From contig CM073886.1 of the NCBI GenBank assembly GCA_037176705.1, positions 23,855,501 to 23,919,500 of the forward strand: a stretch of 64,000 nucleotides of DNA, given 5' to 3'. The position numbers were made by a program, and so were the translations under genes. The stretch is from Molossus alvarezi (lineage: Eukaryota > Chordata > Mammalia > Chiroptera > Molossidae). Positions 1 through 11,069 of this stretch are shown one piece after another (position 1 is the stretch's first letter; each line of letters starts with the position of its first letter). Below the pieces are notes generated by a model. It had not been told where the DNA came from. It worked only from the letters and a program-made list of their open reading frames with translations, and ran no database searches.

Positions 1-1450
1 GTCAGTCCCCACACCGGTCTCCCAGAGCGGCCGCGGCCACGTTTTCCCCCATCTTAGATATAATACTTTTTTCTTTTAATCTGATATTTCAAGGTTATCA
101 CACTTATTTTTCAGAAGGGTAACAACTCATGTACATGGTAAAAATTTATAAGGTGGAAAGTTTCCCAGTAAAAGATGGATCTTCCTCCTGGCCTGACCCT
201 TGGCTTCTCGCGGCCCTCCGTCCCTCGCGCGCATCCACGGGGGGCAGTGTCTCGTGTCTCTGGGAACGATGGCTGCAGGCAGGCTCGTAGGCACGCCTGT
301 CTCCCAGCCTCGTTGGGACCAGAGTAGCCTACCTGATGTTTTGTGTCTTGCTTTTGGCGTTGACATTGTATCTTCGAAATCATTCCCTGTTAGCAGTGGA
401 GACCTGTGTTCTTTTAGTAGTTGTGCAGGCTGGCTCTGACTCTAGCAGTATTTTATGTAACCATTCCATTATTGGTTTCCGGGAGTTTATTGCCATAAAT
501 GGTGTTGCAATAAATGTCTTTGTACAGGTGTCTGTGCCTGTGTTGTCCTTGTATCCGAATTACTTGGAAAGAACTGAGATGTCCATCTTCTTACATGAGA
601 GAATTTCTCCCACTCCTTCCCTCCCTTCCCCGCCCTCCTCCCGTTCATTGCCCACCTGTCCGTCAATGGGAACATGCTTCGAGTGATCATTATGTCCCTG
701 ATACCATCGTGGGCTCTGAGAACACTGTCCTCAGACTCTCAGTCTTCTGAGAAGAACAGACAGACACATGGAATAGGAGTTCACAGGGGTGTGCTAGTCT
801 GCATTGGCGCAGGCTGCCAGGGTACCCGGGGCAGAATGAAGAACTCTTTAAAACTCCCGGCAGGAAGTCTTAGATCTCAGCTAATTTTTAAACTTCCCGT
901 GGCTCTGATACCTCTAATTGTATATCTGTAAAACAAAAGAACAAATAAGCAAACAGATCCACAGGGAACTCTGGAAGTGGTCCAGACCCAGGCCCACCCG
1001 GTGCTCCGCGCTGCCGGCCATCCCCGGGGAAGACAGAGCTGAGCCATTTCACATTTTGTTCCTTATTAACATATGAGATGAGAAGGCAGGGGTGTTGGCA
1101 GGATGGGAAACAGTGATCATTCTTGGCAGTGTAAAATGAGAACTAATTGCTGACGGGGAGGCTGTTTTAAAAGAGGGATGAGTGAGAAAGTGACTCTGGG
1201 AAACAACTGTGGGAGTCGTTTCTCGACGGGACGGAGATTCGCTGCCCGCTCACGTCTGCCTGTCACCTTTTCTGTGGAGCAGTGAACCCGAGAGCCCTGT
1301 GTGAGAGGGAATCCGATGCACTTCCTTTGGCTCTTCTAATCTCCAGACTAACTTGGCCTTGTCACGCAGGAAGATTGGAAGTTTTCTACAAAGCAGTTTA
1401 AAAGTGGATTGGTGCCTCAGTGTGGAAACACGGCTCACATTGTATCATTC

Positions 1451-1800
1451 ATGCCTTTCATCAGCCACATACATTTGTTCCGTGCCCACCGTGTGCCAGG
1501 GCTCCGCAAGGCTGCCGTGTGCCGCGGTGAGCACAGATGTGGACGCTGCTGCCCGTGGGTTCGCAGGGAGGACCGACGCAGATAGACCAGAATGGAGCTG
1601 TCGCCGGCTGAGCGACAGGAGCGATGATGGAGAATCTGGTGGTTCTGGTGGTCAGGGAAGGCGTCTCGCAGGCGTTCGTACTTTAACTGGGTCGTGGAGG
1701 ATGAGGGAAGAGCCAGCCATGCAGAGAGGTTGGGTTAAGAGTGGAGGCGACTGTGACTTTGGATACTTGCTGCACAGTATTTGGGGATTAAATGCGTGAA
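1451..1800 (+). repeat. Ancient L1 (L1M-type) 3' end
   Basis: The stretch 'ttccgtgcccaccgtgtgcc' followed by 'gtcagggaaggcgtctcgca' and 'agagccagccatgcagagag' matches the eroded 3' end of L1M elements: the 'cacctactgtgtgccaggc' segment followed by 'agccagccatgcaaagagc'. Subfamily not assigned. Confidence 0.6.
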
Positions 1801-1924
1801 TACATTGGTACATTGTAGGTGTTAACACACGTTGGTCCCTCACCCCCACCATCTTTGTTGATCCTTTCGAATAGGACAATCAGAGACTGGTTGTCATGGG
1901 GTAGGCGAGGAAGAACCAACTTTT

Positions 1925-1990
1925 GCCGAAGCCAAGTGACTTCCCTAACCGTCAGTAGGAGCCTGGATTAGAAATCAAATGTCTGTGTTT
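1925..1990 (-). repeat. MIR fragment
   Basis: 'aagtgacttccctaaccgtcagtaggagcctggattagaaatcaaatg' resembles the reverse complement of the MIR core (gacttgcccaaggtcacacagc...agccgggattcgaacc). Weak and short. Confidence 0.4.
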
Positions 1991-2367
1991 CCATGTGTCT
2001 GAGACCTTGTGGACTCAGCACAGAGTTTGGGGAGTGCTGTGTATTCGGAGATGGAAAAGGGGCTGGGCTTCCAAAGGGACAACCAGCCACTGTGGACAGG
2101 CCCGGTCCGGGCCTTGGCCTCCAGGCCTGGGGCCTGCCAAGACCACTCTGTGGCGACAGAGGGGACAGGTTGCAGGAAAGGCGTAGGGTTTCTGACCCGG
2201 TTGTCCACCTGTGCACGTCTGCTCTTGAGCGGTGAGTCTTTCGGACTTGCTCTACCCCATCTGTTCTCTGCACCAGCCCCGGTCTTCCGTGTGAATATGG
2301 GCAACTTCATCTTCTGGGCTGCTTAGTATGCAGATGCCAGACGGGAAGAACAGGGACTTCGTAGTGG

Positions 2368-2466
2368 GAGGCAGCACAGCCTAGAGGTGAAAAGTGGGAC
2401 TTGAGCCAGACCACCTGCATTTAGACCCCCCTCTGTCACTGGCTAGCTGAGTGACCTCCCAGGGTA
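2368..2466 (+). repeat. MIR SINE fragment
   Basis: The order 'agcacagcctagaggtgaaaa', 'gccagaccacctgcatttag', 'tctgtcactggctagctgag', 'tgacctccc' follows the MIR consensus in forward orientation. Confidence 0.75.
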
Positions 2467-2700
2467 CTTTCTGGGCTGTCTATTGCTGTGTGTCAAACCA
2501 CCCCAAAACTTACTGACTGAAAAAACACATCCATTTTCTTCTCTCTCATGATTATTTGGGTCAACTGGGCTCAGCAGGGTGGTTATGCTACATCATAATG
2601 TGTCAGCTGGGGCTCTAGTCACCTGGGGCTCGACCTAGCTGGACCTCCAAGATGACGGAGCTCGCTCATTCAGGTGGCAGGTGGCGCTGGCCATCCCCTG
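2467..2700 (+). mobile_element. MaLR (MLT1-like) LTR relic
   Basis: 'gtctattgctgtgtgtcaaaccaccccaaaacttactgactgaaaaaaca' followed by 'cagctggggctctagtcacc' is the typical MLT1-family opening (tattgctgtgtaacaaaccaccccaaaacttagtggcttaaaacaaca). Non-coding remnant; no internal retroviral sequence seen. Confidence 0.6.
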
Positions 2701-2811
2701 GGACCTCAGATGGGACCGGTGAGCCTCTCCACCGGTGGTCCCCAAGTCTGAGGCTGCTAGGAACCATGGCCCGCGAGATTTGGGTTGGGCTCATGGCATC
2801 TCCATTTCCTG

Positions 2812-2900
2812 TTTATTCACACCGATCACTTGCCCTCACCTGTGAAATGGGGGTGATGCCTCTTCCCCAGGGGCTCTGAGGAGGAGGATGGAGAAGAGCT
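2812..2900 (+). repeat. MIR fragment
   Basis: 'tgccctcacctgtgaaatgggggtgatgcctc' resembles the MIR 'cctcatctgtaaaatggggataat' segment, forward. Confidence 0.45.
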
Positions 2901-3094
2901 GTGTGAAAGCAGTCCGTACAGCTGCAGCCTTTGGGGATGTGCTGTTGCTGTGTCCGCATGTGTCCCAGGGCTGGAAGTGAGGGCAGCTCCCTGGAAGGGG
3001 AGGGTGTCCTGCCTCCTTTGCCACCCCTGACTGGGTTCCGATTCTGCCCATGGCCTCCCATGTATGGTTTCCCCCTTGGTTTTGGCAAATTGGT

Positions 3095-3192
3095 CCTCCC
3101 TCCCTCCCTAACTTCCTAACAACTTCCTTCCATCCCCTGCCTCCCTACCTCTCCCCCCTCCCTTCCTTCCTTCCCTCTCCCTCTTCACATAA
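3095..3192 (+). repeat. Pyrimidine-rich simple sequence
   Basis: Almost pure C/T run with ccttcc and ccctcc repeats. Low-complexity tract with triplex or H-DNA potential; no gene signal. Confidence 0.8.
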
Positions 3193-4679
3193 ATATTCAT
3201 TCAGCACACTGGCCATTTTTTTGTGGCAGAACCTCTAGTATTTGAACTCTCTTCCCAGGCAGAAAGTCCCAGAGTCAGGATTACCCAGTGTCCAAGCTCC
3301 ACGCTGGCATCGTGGGGTGGCTGCTGTCGGCTGGCCTGTCCCTGTGCCCCAGTCCCCAACAAGCCAGGAAATGGAGCCAGGAGAGTTTGTGGCAGCTCGT
3401 GGCCGAGGCAGCTCAGAGGCTGATGCCCAACGGCCTTCAGTCCTGTGTCCGCACTGCTGTCTGTTCCAGGAGGGGCCGGATTCCTGGCTGCCCTTCCTCA
3501 GCAAGGGGCTCTGCCTGTCCCCGCACCCACATTCTGCCACCTGACTTCCCAGGGGCCGGTGGTCAGGGAGAAGTGAACGGAGACAGCTGTTGCTGCCAGT
3601 CGCGCATGCCCCAGAGGATGGGCCATCGGAGAGAGGGCTGCGTGCCCAAGCTGTGTCCTCCAAGTTCCCTGGGATTCAGGGGGTCATGAGGGATGTTTGT
3701 GGCCAGTATCAGTAGAAAGTTGATTTTTCTGATAAAATACTCTCTGCTCCACACTTCTTTTATTGCCAGAATATGAAATAAAAACCAGTTTCCTGGACAA
3801 TTACTCTATCCCTTGATGATATTTAGCACCCATCTGTGTAGACAGCATGAAAAGGCAAATTGTTCAGATGTGTAATGAGTTTGGCCATCAGCTCTCAGCC
3901 TGCAGTTGCTATTGAGCCAGGCCTGAGTTTCCAGATACATTCCACAAGGTCAGAGTTAGTTCACAGAGTCTTTCCCAGCCAGCCTCCTGGCTTGCTGATC
4001 CCAGTACGACCACGTAATTAGAAGAAAAGCTTCAAAGTCGGGAAGATTTAACAACTCCCAGATACTGACATCCACTGTCTAAAAGGTTTCCTAGAACCAG
4101 CATCTTGAGGAAAAACTGATCTGTCAAGAAAATGCCTTCTTCTTAGAAATCCATCATTTTTGAAGAGGCTCTTTGTTCTTACCATAAAGTGATGTCTGTC
4201 CTTAAAGCCTCAATTCTGCTTTGGTCCTTCTGGTCATCTCCCTCTGCATTGTGGGGAGACACAGCCAGAGCTCCCTTTTTGCAAAGGGGGTTTCCCGGGC
4301 GCGAGCTCTGGTCACTTCAGTCTGAAACGAGGCCGCACGTCCAGGGAGTGGTGGGCACGATGGTGCAGCTGGTGTCCTCCCGGCCCCTCCACCCCCCGCT
4401 GGGAACTCCATCTGATCCTCTTATCATGCAGGAGACACTCAGTGCTGAGGGGGAAGCTCAGAGGAGGAGAGAGGCTGGAGCCGCCTACAGCCCTGCCGGA
4501 GAGGAGTCCTGGCCTTTCCTCCCGGCTCCCACTCCTTCAAGGGAGTGCCTGGGACGCAACGTGCCTCAGGGCCTGCCTTCGCCCTCTTCCACCCCCCAGG
4601 CATCAGAGACTGAAGGCAGAGTCTCCCCATCTGGCTTTCTGCATTCTGGCAAAATGCACTGGGGGAAGGAGTTGAAAAA

Positions 4680-5135
4680 ATATATAATTTACTTTACATA
4701 GAAATACAACGCACACTTACATTAATATACAATGAGTGCGTATCTGTTTGTGGTTACACGACTAAGGCACCCTCATTGTGGCAAGTACAGAAAAGTTCAA
4801 ACATATCCAAACTCATCCGACCTCTCTCAGCGATAAGTGACACTAGGAGTCCCACTGGGCATTTGCAGCCCACAGCTGCTTTTTATTAAGCAGAGACCAA
4901 CTTTCTTCTGTGCCATTAAAAATCGATCAAAAGCACTCTTTCGGTGGGATTATACTTCTTTATTTCAATTTTAGGGTGGTAATGCATTATTTAAAAATGC
5001 AAACAATATATATAAAAGGGTGTTCAGTAGATAGCTTCACTCCCAGTGCTGGGCACCAGCTGCCTGGGCCCCCCCAGTGCCCCCAGGCTGCCCCTTTGAG
5101 CGGTGTTTTGAGTTTCACTGCTGTAGCTTCTTGAT
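4680..5135. repeat. Degenerate L1M-like AT-rich remnants
   Basis: Two blocks (about 4680-4800 and 4920-5060) with 'acagaaaagttcaaac' and 'aatgcaaacaatatatataaaagggtg' resemble the 3' UTR region of old L1s. Family and orientation uncertain. A run of about 22 A follows at 5136-5157. Confidence 0.35.
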
Positions 5136-5244
5136 GCAAAAAAAAAAAAAAAAAAAATCAATACAACCGATAGTCTTTAATTATTTGTTTTTTGCACCCA
5201 AGGTAGTGTTTTAGACCCACCGACTACAACTGGCTTTTACTTTC

Positions 5245-5280
5245 CCTTGATCGACCCCTGAGCCAAACCTGCCAGGGCCC
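5245..5280 (-). repeat. Possible VES SINE head fragment
   Basis: 'cccctgagccaaacctgccagggc' matches the reverse complement of the VES tRNA-like head. The rest of a SINE upstream is not recognisable, so this is a short relic or chance. Confidence 0.4.
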
Positions 5281-5339
5281 AGAATTATTTTTATGCTTGC
5301 ACCCTCGTGTGTACACCCCATGTTAACTTGGCCGTCCCA

Positions 5340-5560
5340 TATGGGACATACCACAGGTTCCTGAGCCTTCAGGTTGTTTGCTTTTTTTTTTTTTGACTAG
5401 GCAATGGAAAGAGAATGACCTTTGATGTAAATGTTGGTGTCTTTGGTTGTTTCTTCTAGATGAATTCTTGGGAGTGAGATTTCTGGGTCAAAGGATGTGG
5501 ATGTTTTAGGGATCTTGGTACAGGAGCCTCACCACTTCTTGGTGCATTATACCGTCTCTC
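5340..5560 (-). repeat. L1M relic
   Basis: 'gatgaattcttgggagtgagatttctgggtcaaaggatgtggatgtttt' matches the reverse complement of old L1 3' sequence (gaattcctagaagtggaattgctgggtcaaaggg). Boundaries approximate. Confidence 0.5.
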
Positions 5561-5929
5561 CTCTCAGCCAGCCACAGGAAATGACAGTCACCTTCACAAC
5601 AAGGCCACACCGATCCCAGCCCAGAGGTTCTGCTCATCTGAAAAGGAAGTGTTTTCGAGGGGCTCTGCAGGTTTCCTCCATGTTGGGCTGGAAGGAATCT
5701 CTCAAAAGCAGCTTCTGGGCAGAGCCTGCTGCCAGGAACCCAGTTTAATTGTGTAGCTCCACACATCTCTGAAGGGCTCAGGTTGGGTCATTGTCCCTCT
5801 GGGGTGCCATAGATGAGGTGAGAGACACCCCTTGGGTTGGCAGGACAGAGTCATGTCTGGTGTCAAGGATAACAGCACACACTGCTCTTACTTATCAATA
5901 ATTGTCGTGTTATTATAGCACAGTCTGTT

Positions 5930-6185
5930 ACTGAGGCCTTTCCACCTGCCAGGCACTGCTTTGCATACTCTACAGGTATTGATGCAGTTTGTCCTCAGAA
6001 TAACCTATGAATAGTACTACTGTTATACCCATTTACAGGTGAGGTCAGTGGGACACAGAGCAATTGGGTGATTTGCTCATGACCTCATGACCTCATGACC
6101 TCATGACCGCATTCAGGAAGAGGTGGAGCTGGGATTGGACCATGAGCCACGGGGCCCCGGAGCGCAGGCTCCATAATCACTGGAT
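5930..6185 (-). repeat. MIR SINE with an internal 8-bp tandem expansion
   Basis: 'cacctgccaggcactgctttgcatac', then 'atacccatttacaggtgaggtcagtgggacacagagcaattgggtgatttgctc', then 'gcattcaggaagaggtggagctgggat' follow reverse-complement MIR. At 6076-6107 the unit ctcatgac occurs four times in a row, replacing the usual 'aaggtcacacagc' part. Confidence 0.65.
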
Positions 6186-6334
6186 TCTCCTGCCTCCAGA
6201 GGGAGCCCACTGTTTCTTTAAGGAGGACCTTCCTGTGTCTTCTGAACTGCTGTAGGGCAGACCTCCTGGCTAAGAGCCTCACCTTCCCTGTTCACCTGGC
6301 TTCTCCCCTGCCTGGGAGGGTTTGTAGCAGAAAA

Positions 6335-6480
6335 GCCTTTGAGGTTGTACAGACCAGATTCATGTCTCGTTTGCACATGTGTGACTGGGCCACTTGTTCA
6401 GCCTCCCAGAGCCTCGGTCTCACCTACAGAGTGGTGGTGGGTTACGCCCACTCCCGGAATGTTATCCAGACTGATGAAGA
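6335..6480 (+). repeat. MIR SINE fragment
   Basis: 'ggttgtacagaccagattcatg', 'tgtgactgggccacttgttcagcctcccagagcctcggtctcacctacagag' is forward MIR (tgtgaccttgggcaagttacttaacctctctgtgcctcag). Confidence 0.65.
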
Positions 6481-7232
6481 TTATCCAGATGATACGAAAT
6501 CTCTGACAGGTGCAGAGTGTGAAATAAAAGCCCTCTTTCCCTCACTACCCCGCACCTCTCTGTTCCACTTGGTTCCCCTTAGTTTGATCCACATTCTTAA
6601 GCTCAAACCAGTTCAGATTCGATCAGTTCACAAAAGGAGATGCATTCCCTGCGTGTGATGCTGTCATCCATTTATTGGGCACCCTCCAGTGCTGTCCGTT
6701 GTGTGTCTGCCTCACATAATAACCGCCAGCACGCCAGGCAGTCGGTCTGTTCACTCCCCATGCTCTCACGGGCCCTGCTGAGCCAGAGCGCTGACAGGAA
6801 GGAGTCACCGGGGGCAGGCTCTGGCTGCTTGTGTTGATGCATCGGGTGTGTCTGTGTGTGTGATGTTCATCTTGGCGACAATGAATATATTTTTCTACTG
6901 CACATGTGATATCTCACATCTCAGATTTTAACTAGGCCTTCATAACTCCCAAATTACATGCTTTTGTATGCCTGTGATTATCTCAATAGGATGAACAGCC
7001 CTTTTTCTGTAAAGATAATTGAGATCTCTCGTGGTGGCGTGTGTTTGTTCCTGGGACACCTTCCCTAGCCATCCTTGCACAGAATCGCTCATTGTTTCCC
7101 AGCACTGCTTCTTCACCTCAGTCTGAGCAGGAAACACTCCGGGATCACTGGGAGGCAGGGTTTTTTTTGATTATGCAAACCATGGTAACCATGATGTGTT
7201 TTCTCTCTCCCTTCTCCCTCTCCTGATGGCAG

Positions 7233-7288
7233 GTGCCTGGAGATTTGAGTCAGACGTCTGAAGACCAGAGTTTGTCGGATTTTGAAAT
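7233..7288 (+). CDS. SNX29: SNX29 internal exon, linker just before the PX domain
   Basis: Coding exon of 56 nt. It is read from GTG and gives VPGDLSQTSEDQSLSDFE plus the first two bases (AT) of an Ile codon. A long pyrimidine tract ending in 'ggcag' precedes it and a consensus 'gtaagt' donor follows. I recognise the peptide as the acidic, Ser-rich linker immediately N-terminal to the PX domain of sorting nexin 29, a RUN, coiled-coil and PX protein of the phosphoinositide-binding sorting nexin family; its cellular role is poorly defined. The next exon at 10988 starts with A and completes Ile (ATA), so the reading frame continues without a break. This is seen directly; the gene assignment rests on recalled human SNX29. 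Other SNX29 exons upstream were not found in this window. Confidence 0.92.
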
Positions 7289-7762
7289 GTAAGTCCACGG
7301 CGCCTGCTTACGAGGGGCCCCTTAGAAATGGGACTCTGTGGTTTGGCTTGAGTCCCAGAAGGACCACACGGGGGAACAGAAATCATGTTTGAGTCCGCAC
7401 AGGCTGGGCGCCTGCAGCCCGAGTCTGGCCTTCAGGTGTGCTTTCTGTTTCCCCTTCAGTATTGAAACACAATTAATTTGGTTTTTGGCTGACATTTAAG
7501 AGTCGGAAGATATCACGTACAACTTTAAATTTCCCTATTTTCTTTACAAGAACACTCAAGTCCTTGCAAGGCCACTGTCAGAGCTAAGCCGCAGCTGCCT
7601 CCTTCACACAGGCCAGTGCGCGTCAGCAAGCCGCAGTCCCCACTTCTCCCTACTGCACGGCTCTGGCCCACCACTCATTGCTTTGTCTGTGTGTCTCCTG
7701 CAGGAATTTCAGTTGACAGCCCCTGGGTTGTTGGAGACAGCAATAATTCAGTACATTGGTCT

Positions 7763-7996
7763 GGATTTTTTTTATTCCTCACCCCAGGATATTTTCCATT
7801 GATTTTCAGATTGAGTTGGGAGGGAAGGAGAGAGAGAAACATTGACGTGAGAAAGACACATCGATTGGTTACCTCTCACATGACCTCGACCAGGGCTGGG
7901 GATTGAACTGAGGTATGTGCCCTTGACCAGAATCAAACCCAAGACTCCTTGGTCCTCGGGCCGACGCTCTAACTGCTGAGCCAAACCGGCCAGGGC
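7763..7996 (-). mobile_element. VES SINE, classic subtype
   Basis: Reverse-complement VES: 'cctcaccccaggatattttccattgattttcag', an A/G-rich 'gagagagaaacattgacg' part, then the tRNA-like head ending 'gctgagccaaaccggccagggc'. A 9-bp target-site duplication, cattggtct, flanks it at 7754-7762 and 7997-8005. tRNA-derived, L1-mobilised, non-coding. Confidence 0.93.
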
Positions 7997-8261
7997 CATT
8001 GGTCTAATTTTTTTATTGGATTCAATTCTATCAGCTGCCTCTGCTGATAACCCCTAGGGAATTCAGTTGGTCTTCAGCCCAAATATTTCTGATCAGGTTG
8101 CCTTGGATTTTGGAAGAGCTGGTAGAGAGGGTGGAGTAGGTCCTGGATAAGGCCAAGCAGAACCCCACCTTTCTCCTTTATCTGCACCGAGTGGAAGAAG
8201 GTGCAGCCTCCCGAGGGAAGGCGTCATCTGGGAAGACCCCGCGGCTGGAGAGCGAGGCAGG

Positions 8262-8460
8262 ACACGGGAACGAGCATTTTGTCAGCCAGGCTGGCCTGTG
8301 TTGAAATCTCAGCTACGGGACTCACATGGTTGTGACCTGGGCAAGCCACTTACCCTCGCTGGGCCTGCGTTTCCTCATTCACAAGACGAAGGTCATGGTG
8401 CCAGCCTGGCAGGTTGTGGTGGCGATTAGAGTGAGATTATGAAAACGTGGAGGGCATCAA
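8262..8460 (+). repeat. MIR SINE
   Basis: Nearly full-length forward MIR: 'gttgtgacctgggcaagccacttaccctcgctgggcctgcgtttcctcattcac' and 'ggcgattagagtgagattatgaaaacgtggagggc'. Confidence 0.8.
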
Positions 8461-9364
8461 GGGGCCTCTTGGTGGGGGTGCAGGGGGCAGTTAGGTTGGT
8501 AGGATGAGGAGGTCCGTGCGGTTAAGAGTGAAGGATGAAAAGCAAAGGGAGTTTGCCTCCCATGAGTCTGTGGGTGGGGTGAGGACAGCATGAAGCAGGT
8601 AGTGGGTGGAGGGCCAGGGTGGGCACAAGCTGGGGAGACAGGTGAAAGCTGTACAGGAGAGTCCCAGAGGTGTGTCAGTTGTAACCAGAAGGGACTCATT
8701 ATTCAAGTAAGATTTTATCAGGCACCTGCGGCAGAGTGGTGTCATGTCAGGTCCTCGGTGGAGGGGATGAATAAGCCACGGTTCCTGCCCTCCGCTGCCG
8801 CTGCCTGGTCTGGTCACATCATCTCCCTGAGCTTTGCAGCCTCCTCCCACAGGCATACTTATCTCCCTACAGCCAGAGGGGTGCGCTGTGTCCCTCTCAA
8901 GATGGAGACCAAGTCCACTGGGTAGCTTGCCAAGAAGGCCCATGCTGACCTCTGGCTTCTTCCCAGCCCCGTCCCTGCACACCAGCCACCCTGGCTGTCT
9001 CGACACCTCTAATTCACTTGCCTTCCCTACTCAGGACCATTATTGCATTTCCTTCGCCCACCCCGGCACAGCATTTCCTCTGCGCTAGGCACTGTTCTAA
9101 CTCAGTCCCTGCAGCAACTCTCTGACGTGGATGTCGCCCAGAGGCAGGCTGGATCTAGTCTGTGCCCTTCACAGGTGTGAATCCACCTGCCGGAGCACCT
9201 TCCTGATCTGGCCTCTCCTCCCCGCTTGGCCCACTCCCAGCCTTCCCCAGAGCCCTGCCCACACGTGGCTTTCTGACAGAAGTACGACCTCTGGTGTCAC
9301 TCTCCTTGGAGCAGTATTCCTCAGTGGCACCCACAGCAACGATAATTTAAAAACTTCTGTGTAG

Positions 9365-9655
9365 CAGTTATAAACATATGCACCTAACAACAGAGCCCCA
9401 AAACATACCATATAAAAAATGGACAGAAATGAAGGGGAAAATATTTGCAATATTTTCTAGTTGCAATTTGCAACTATTGCAATAATAGTTGGTGACTTCA
9501 GTACCCCACTTTCAGTGATGGAAAGAACATCTAGAGGGACCTGTAAGGGGAGAGAAGGCTGGGAAGCAGTTAGATCTAACAGATGCCTACAGAACACCCC
9601 GCCAAGCAGCAGCAGCTTGTCCAGCCTTTAGCAGTCCTGGAAGGTTAATGAAAAC
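9365..9655 (+). repeat. L1 ORF2 relic
   Basis: 'aaacatatgcacctaacaacagagccccaaaacatacc', 'aataatagttggtgacttcagtaccccactttcagtgatgg' and 'gatctaacagatgcctacagaac' match the start region of L1 ORF2 (endonuclease to reverse transcriptase linker) in sense orientation, with deletions and stops. Dead fragment. Confidence 0.8.
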
Positions 9656-10329
9656 CAGAATGTTAGTTACACTTCTGCACCCCCCCCCTACACACACACC
9701 TTGACAGAAATGAAAGGGGAACACTTTAGGCACTGGTACAATTTTGGGGACCTTTACAGGAAGACAGCCATTAGACATACAAGCCAATGTGGTTGCTCAG
9801 AATTGCAGTTTGTATTTGGAGTCCTGAGGAAGTGATCAGGAGGGCTTATTCTGCCCAGTGAGGGAGGTCAGCACCTCTGCTCAGAGCTCAGAGGAAATAT
9901 GAGGTCCATTTCTTTGTGAAAGTAAAATGCTGTTTATTCGAGAGGTTGTGAGACACGTTGGACCATGGAACCTTCCATGATCAACATCTCAGGTTCCCAG
10001 CTCAGGAGGTGGTGAATTTCAATGAGCTGCTCTTGAGAGAGGAGGAGAACTTGGGACCAAGTGTTTAGCCTCAGAACAGCTCCAAGGAGAGGCAGGGGCT
10101 GGAACATGCCAGCCCTCCCAGAATTGCACAGAGCTGTTTGGATAGCCGTTACCACTGACCTCGAAGCTTCAGCAACAGTCCACTTACCAGCTGCTCATGA
10201 ACTGCATCCAGCCTGGTGGAGGTGTGGTGGGGGGTCGGGGGCTGTATACCCAGTGACTCATAAGTTAAGTGTAAAGCTTCCCAGAAGGCAAAACTGCCAC
10301 ATAACCAAAATAACCCTGGAAAATTCCTT

Positions 10330-10412
10330 GATGGTTTATGAGGATTCACTGAGATAATATATATAAAAGCACGGAGCCATCAGTTGTTAGGTACTTGGTA
10401 AATGATTTTGTA
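10330..10412 (+). repeat. MIR 3' part
   Basis: 'gaggattcactgagataatatatataaaagcacggagccatcagttgttaggtacttggtaaatg' matches the 3' half of MIR. Confidence 0.65.
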
Positions 10413-10694
10413 TTTGAATTTAAATCTTGTTTTATTTCAGCCCTAAGCAAAGATTTTGTTCATGGAAAAGTTGAACGAGGGTCCTTGCACCCGGCTTTGG
10501 TGCCGTCCCTGTCTTCCTGTCTCGCCCTCCCCCCACGCGGTTGCTCTCACAGCGTGCGCTCCCGCGGGGTCTTATCTTACAGGGGGCGGGTCTAAAGTGA
10601 GCACGGCGAGGACAGCAGGACTCCTCTGGGTGCTCCTGGGACCCCGTGGGCACGGCCCCAGGACTGCGCAGTCCCTTCAGGGCCTTCTGGTTTG

Positions 10695-10800
10695 TATCCC
10701 TTCTTCAGGGGAGGAAGCTGAGGTTCACATAAATTATGAGCGTGGTCACTCAGAACTGAAGGGCAACTCAGCCTCATTCCAGAATACAAGCTGCAAGTAT
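10695..10800 (-). repeat. MIR fragment
   Basis: 'cttcaggggaggaagctgaggttcacataaattatgagcgtggtcactcagaactgaag' resembles reverse-complement MIR. Confidence 0.5.
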
Positions 10801-10987
10801 AAATAAAAATAAATTTTTTGAAAAACGAAGCCCTTTGAAAATAATCGTGGGGGACCACGAAGTAGCGACACAGGCTGGTCCCTGACTGTTGCGGGTTGGA
10901 GATGTTGTCATCAGTTGTTTACGCACGGTGCCCACCTCCTTTTTTTTGGTAAATTGAAACGACCGCTCTCGATCTCTCCTTGGTCAG

Positions 10988-11069
10988 ATCAAACCGGGCG
11001 CTGATCAACGTCTGGATCCCGTCAGTGTTCCTCCGGGGCAAAGCGGCGAATGCGTTCCACGTGTACCAG
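10988..11069 (+). CDS. SNX29: SNX29 internal exon, start of the PX domain
   Basis: Coding exon of 82 nt: one base completing the split Ile, then 27 codons that begin SNRALINVWIPSVFLRG and end KAANAFHVYQ. The acceptor has a T-rich tract and 'ttggtcag'; the donor is CAG|gtaagg. The peptide is the N-terminal beta-strand region of the SNX29 PX domain, a phosphoinositide-binding fold used for endosomal membrane association. In SNX29 the next residues should be the next beta strand and the Arg-Tyr motif of the phosphoinositide pocket. No open frame downstream in the window encodes them, so the next exon lies beyond 64000. The exon ends on a codon boundary. There is no frameshift or stop, which argues for a functional gene rather than a pseudogene. 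Confidence 0.93.

Larger units (their letters stand above)
1..7232 (+). other. SNX29: SNX29 intron (partial), upstream of the first visible exon
   Basis: No coding exon could be supported here. The stretch holds L1M, MIR and MLT1-like relics listed separately. 1-1420 and 2900-5130 contain no repeat or gene that I recognise beyond a CT-rich run. The intron status is inferred from the acceptor at 7231-7232. Its 5' end is outside the window. Confidence 0.8.
7289..10987 (+). other. SNX29: SNX29 intron between the two visible exons (3,699 bp)
   Basis: A complete intron bounded by gtaagt and a cag acceptor. It splits an Ile codon after its second base. It contains a VES SINE, MIR copies and an L1 ORF2 relic. 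About 8870-9360 and 9660-10320 hold nothing I could assign. Confidence 0.9.

Noticed and set aside
5245..5280. A full twelfth VES SINE
   Set aside because: Only about 25 bases of the head match. The tail and target-site duplication were not found, so only a low-confidence fragment is listed.
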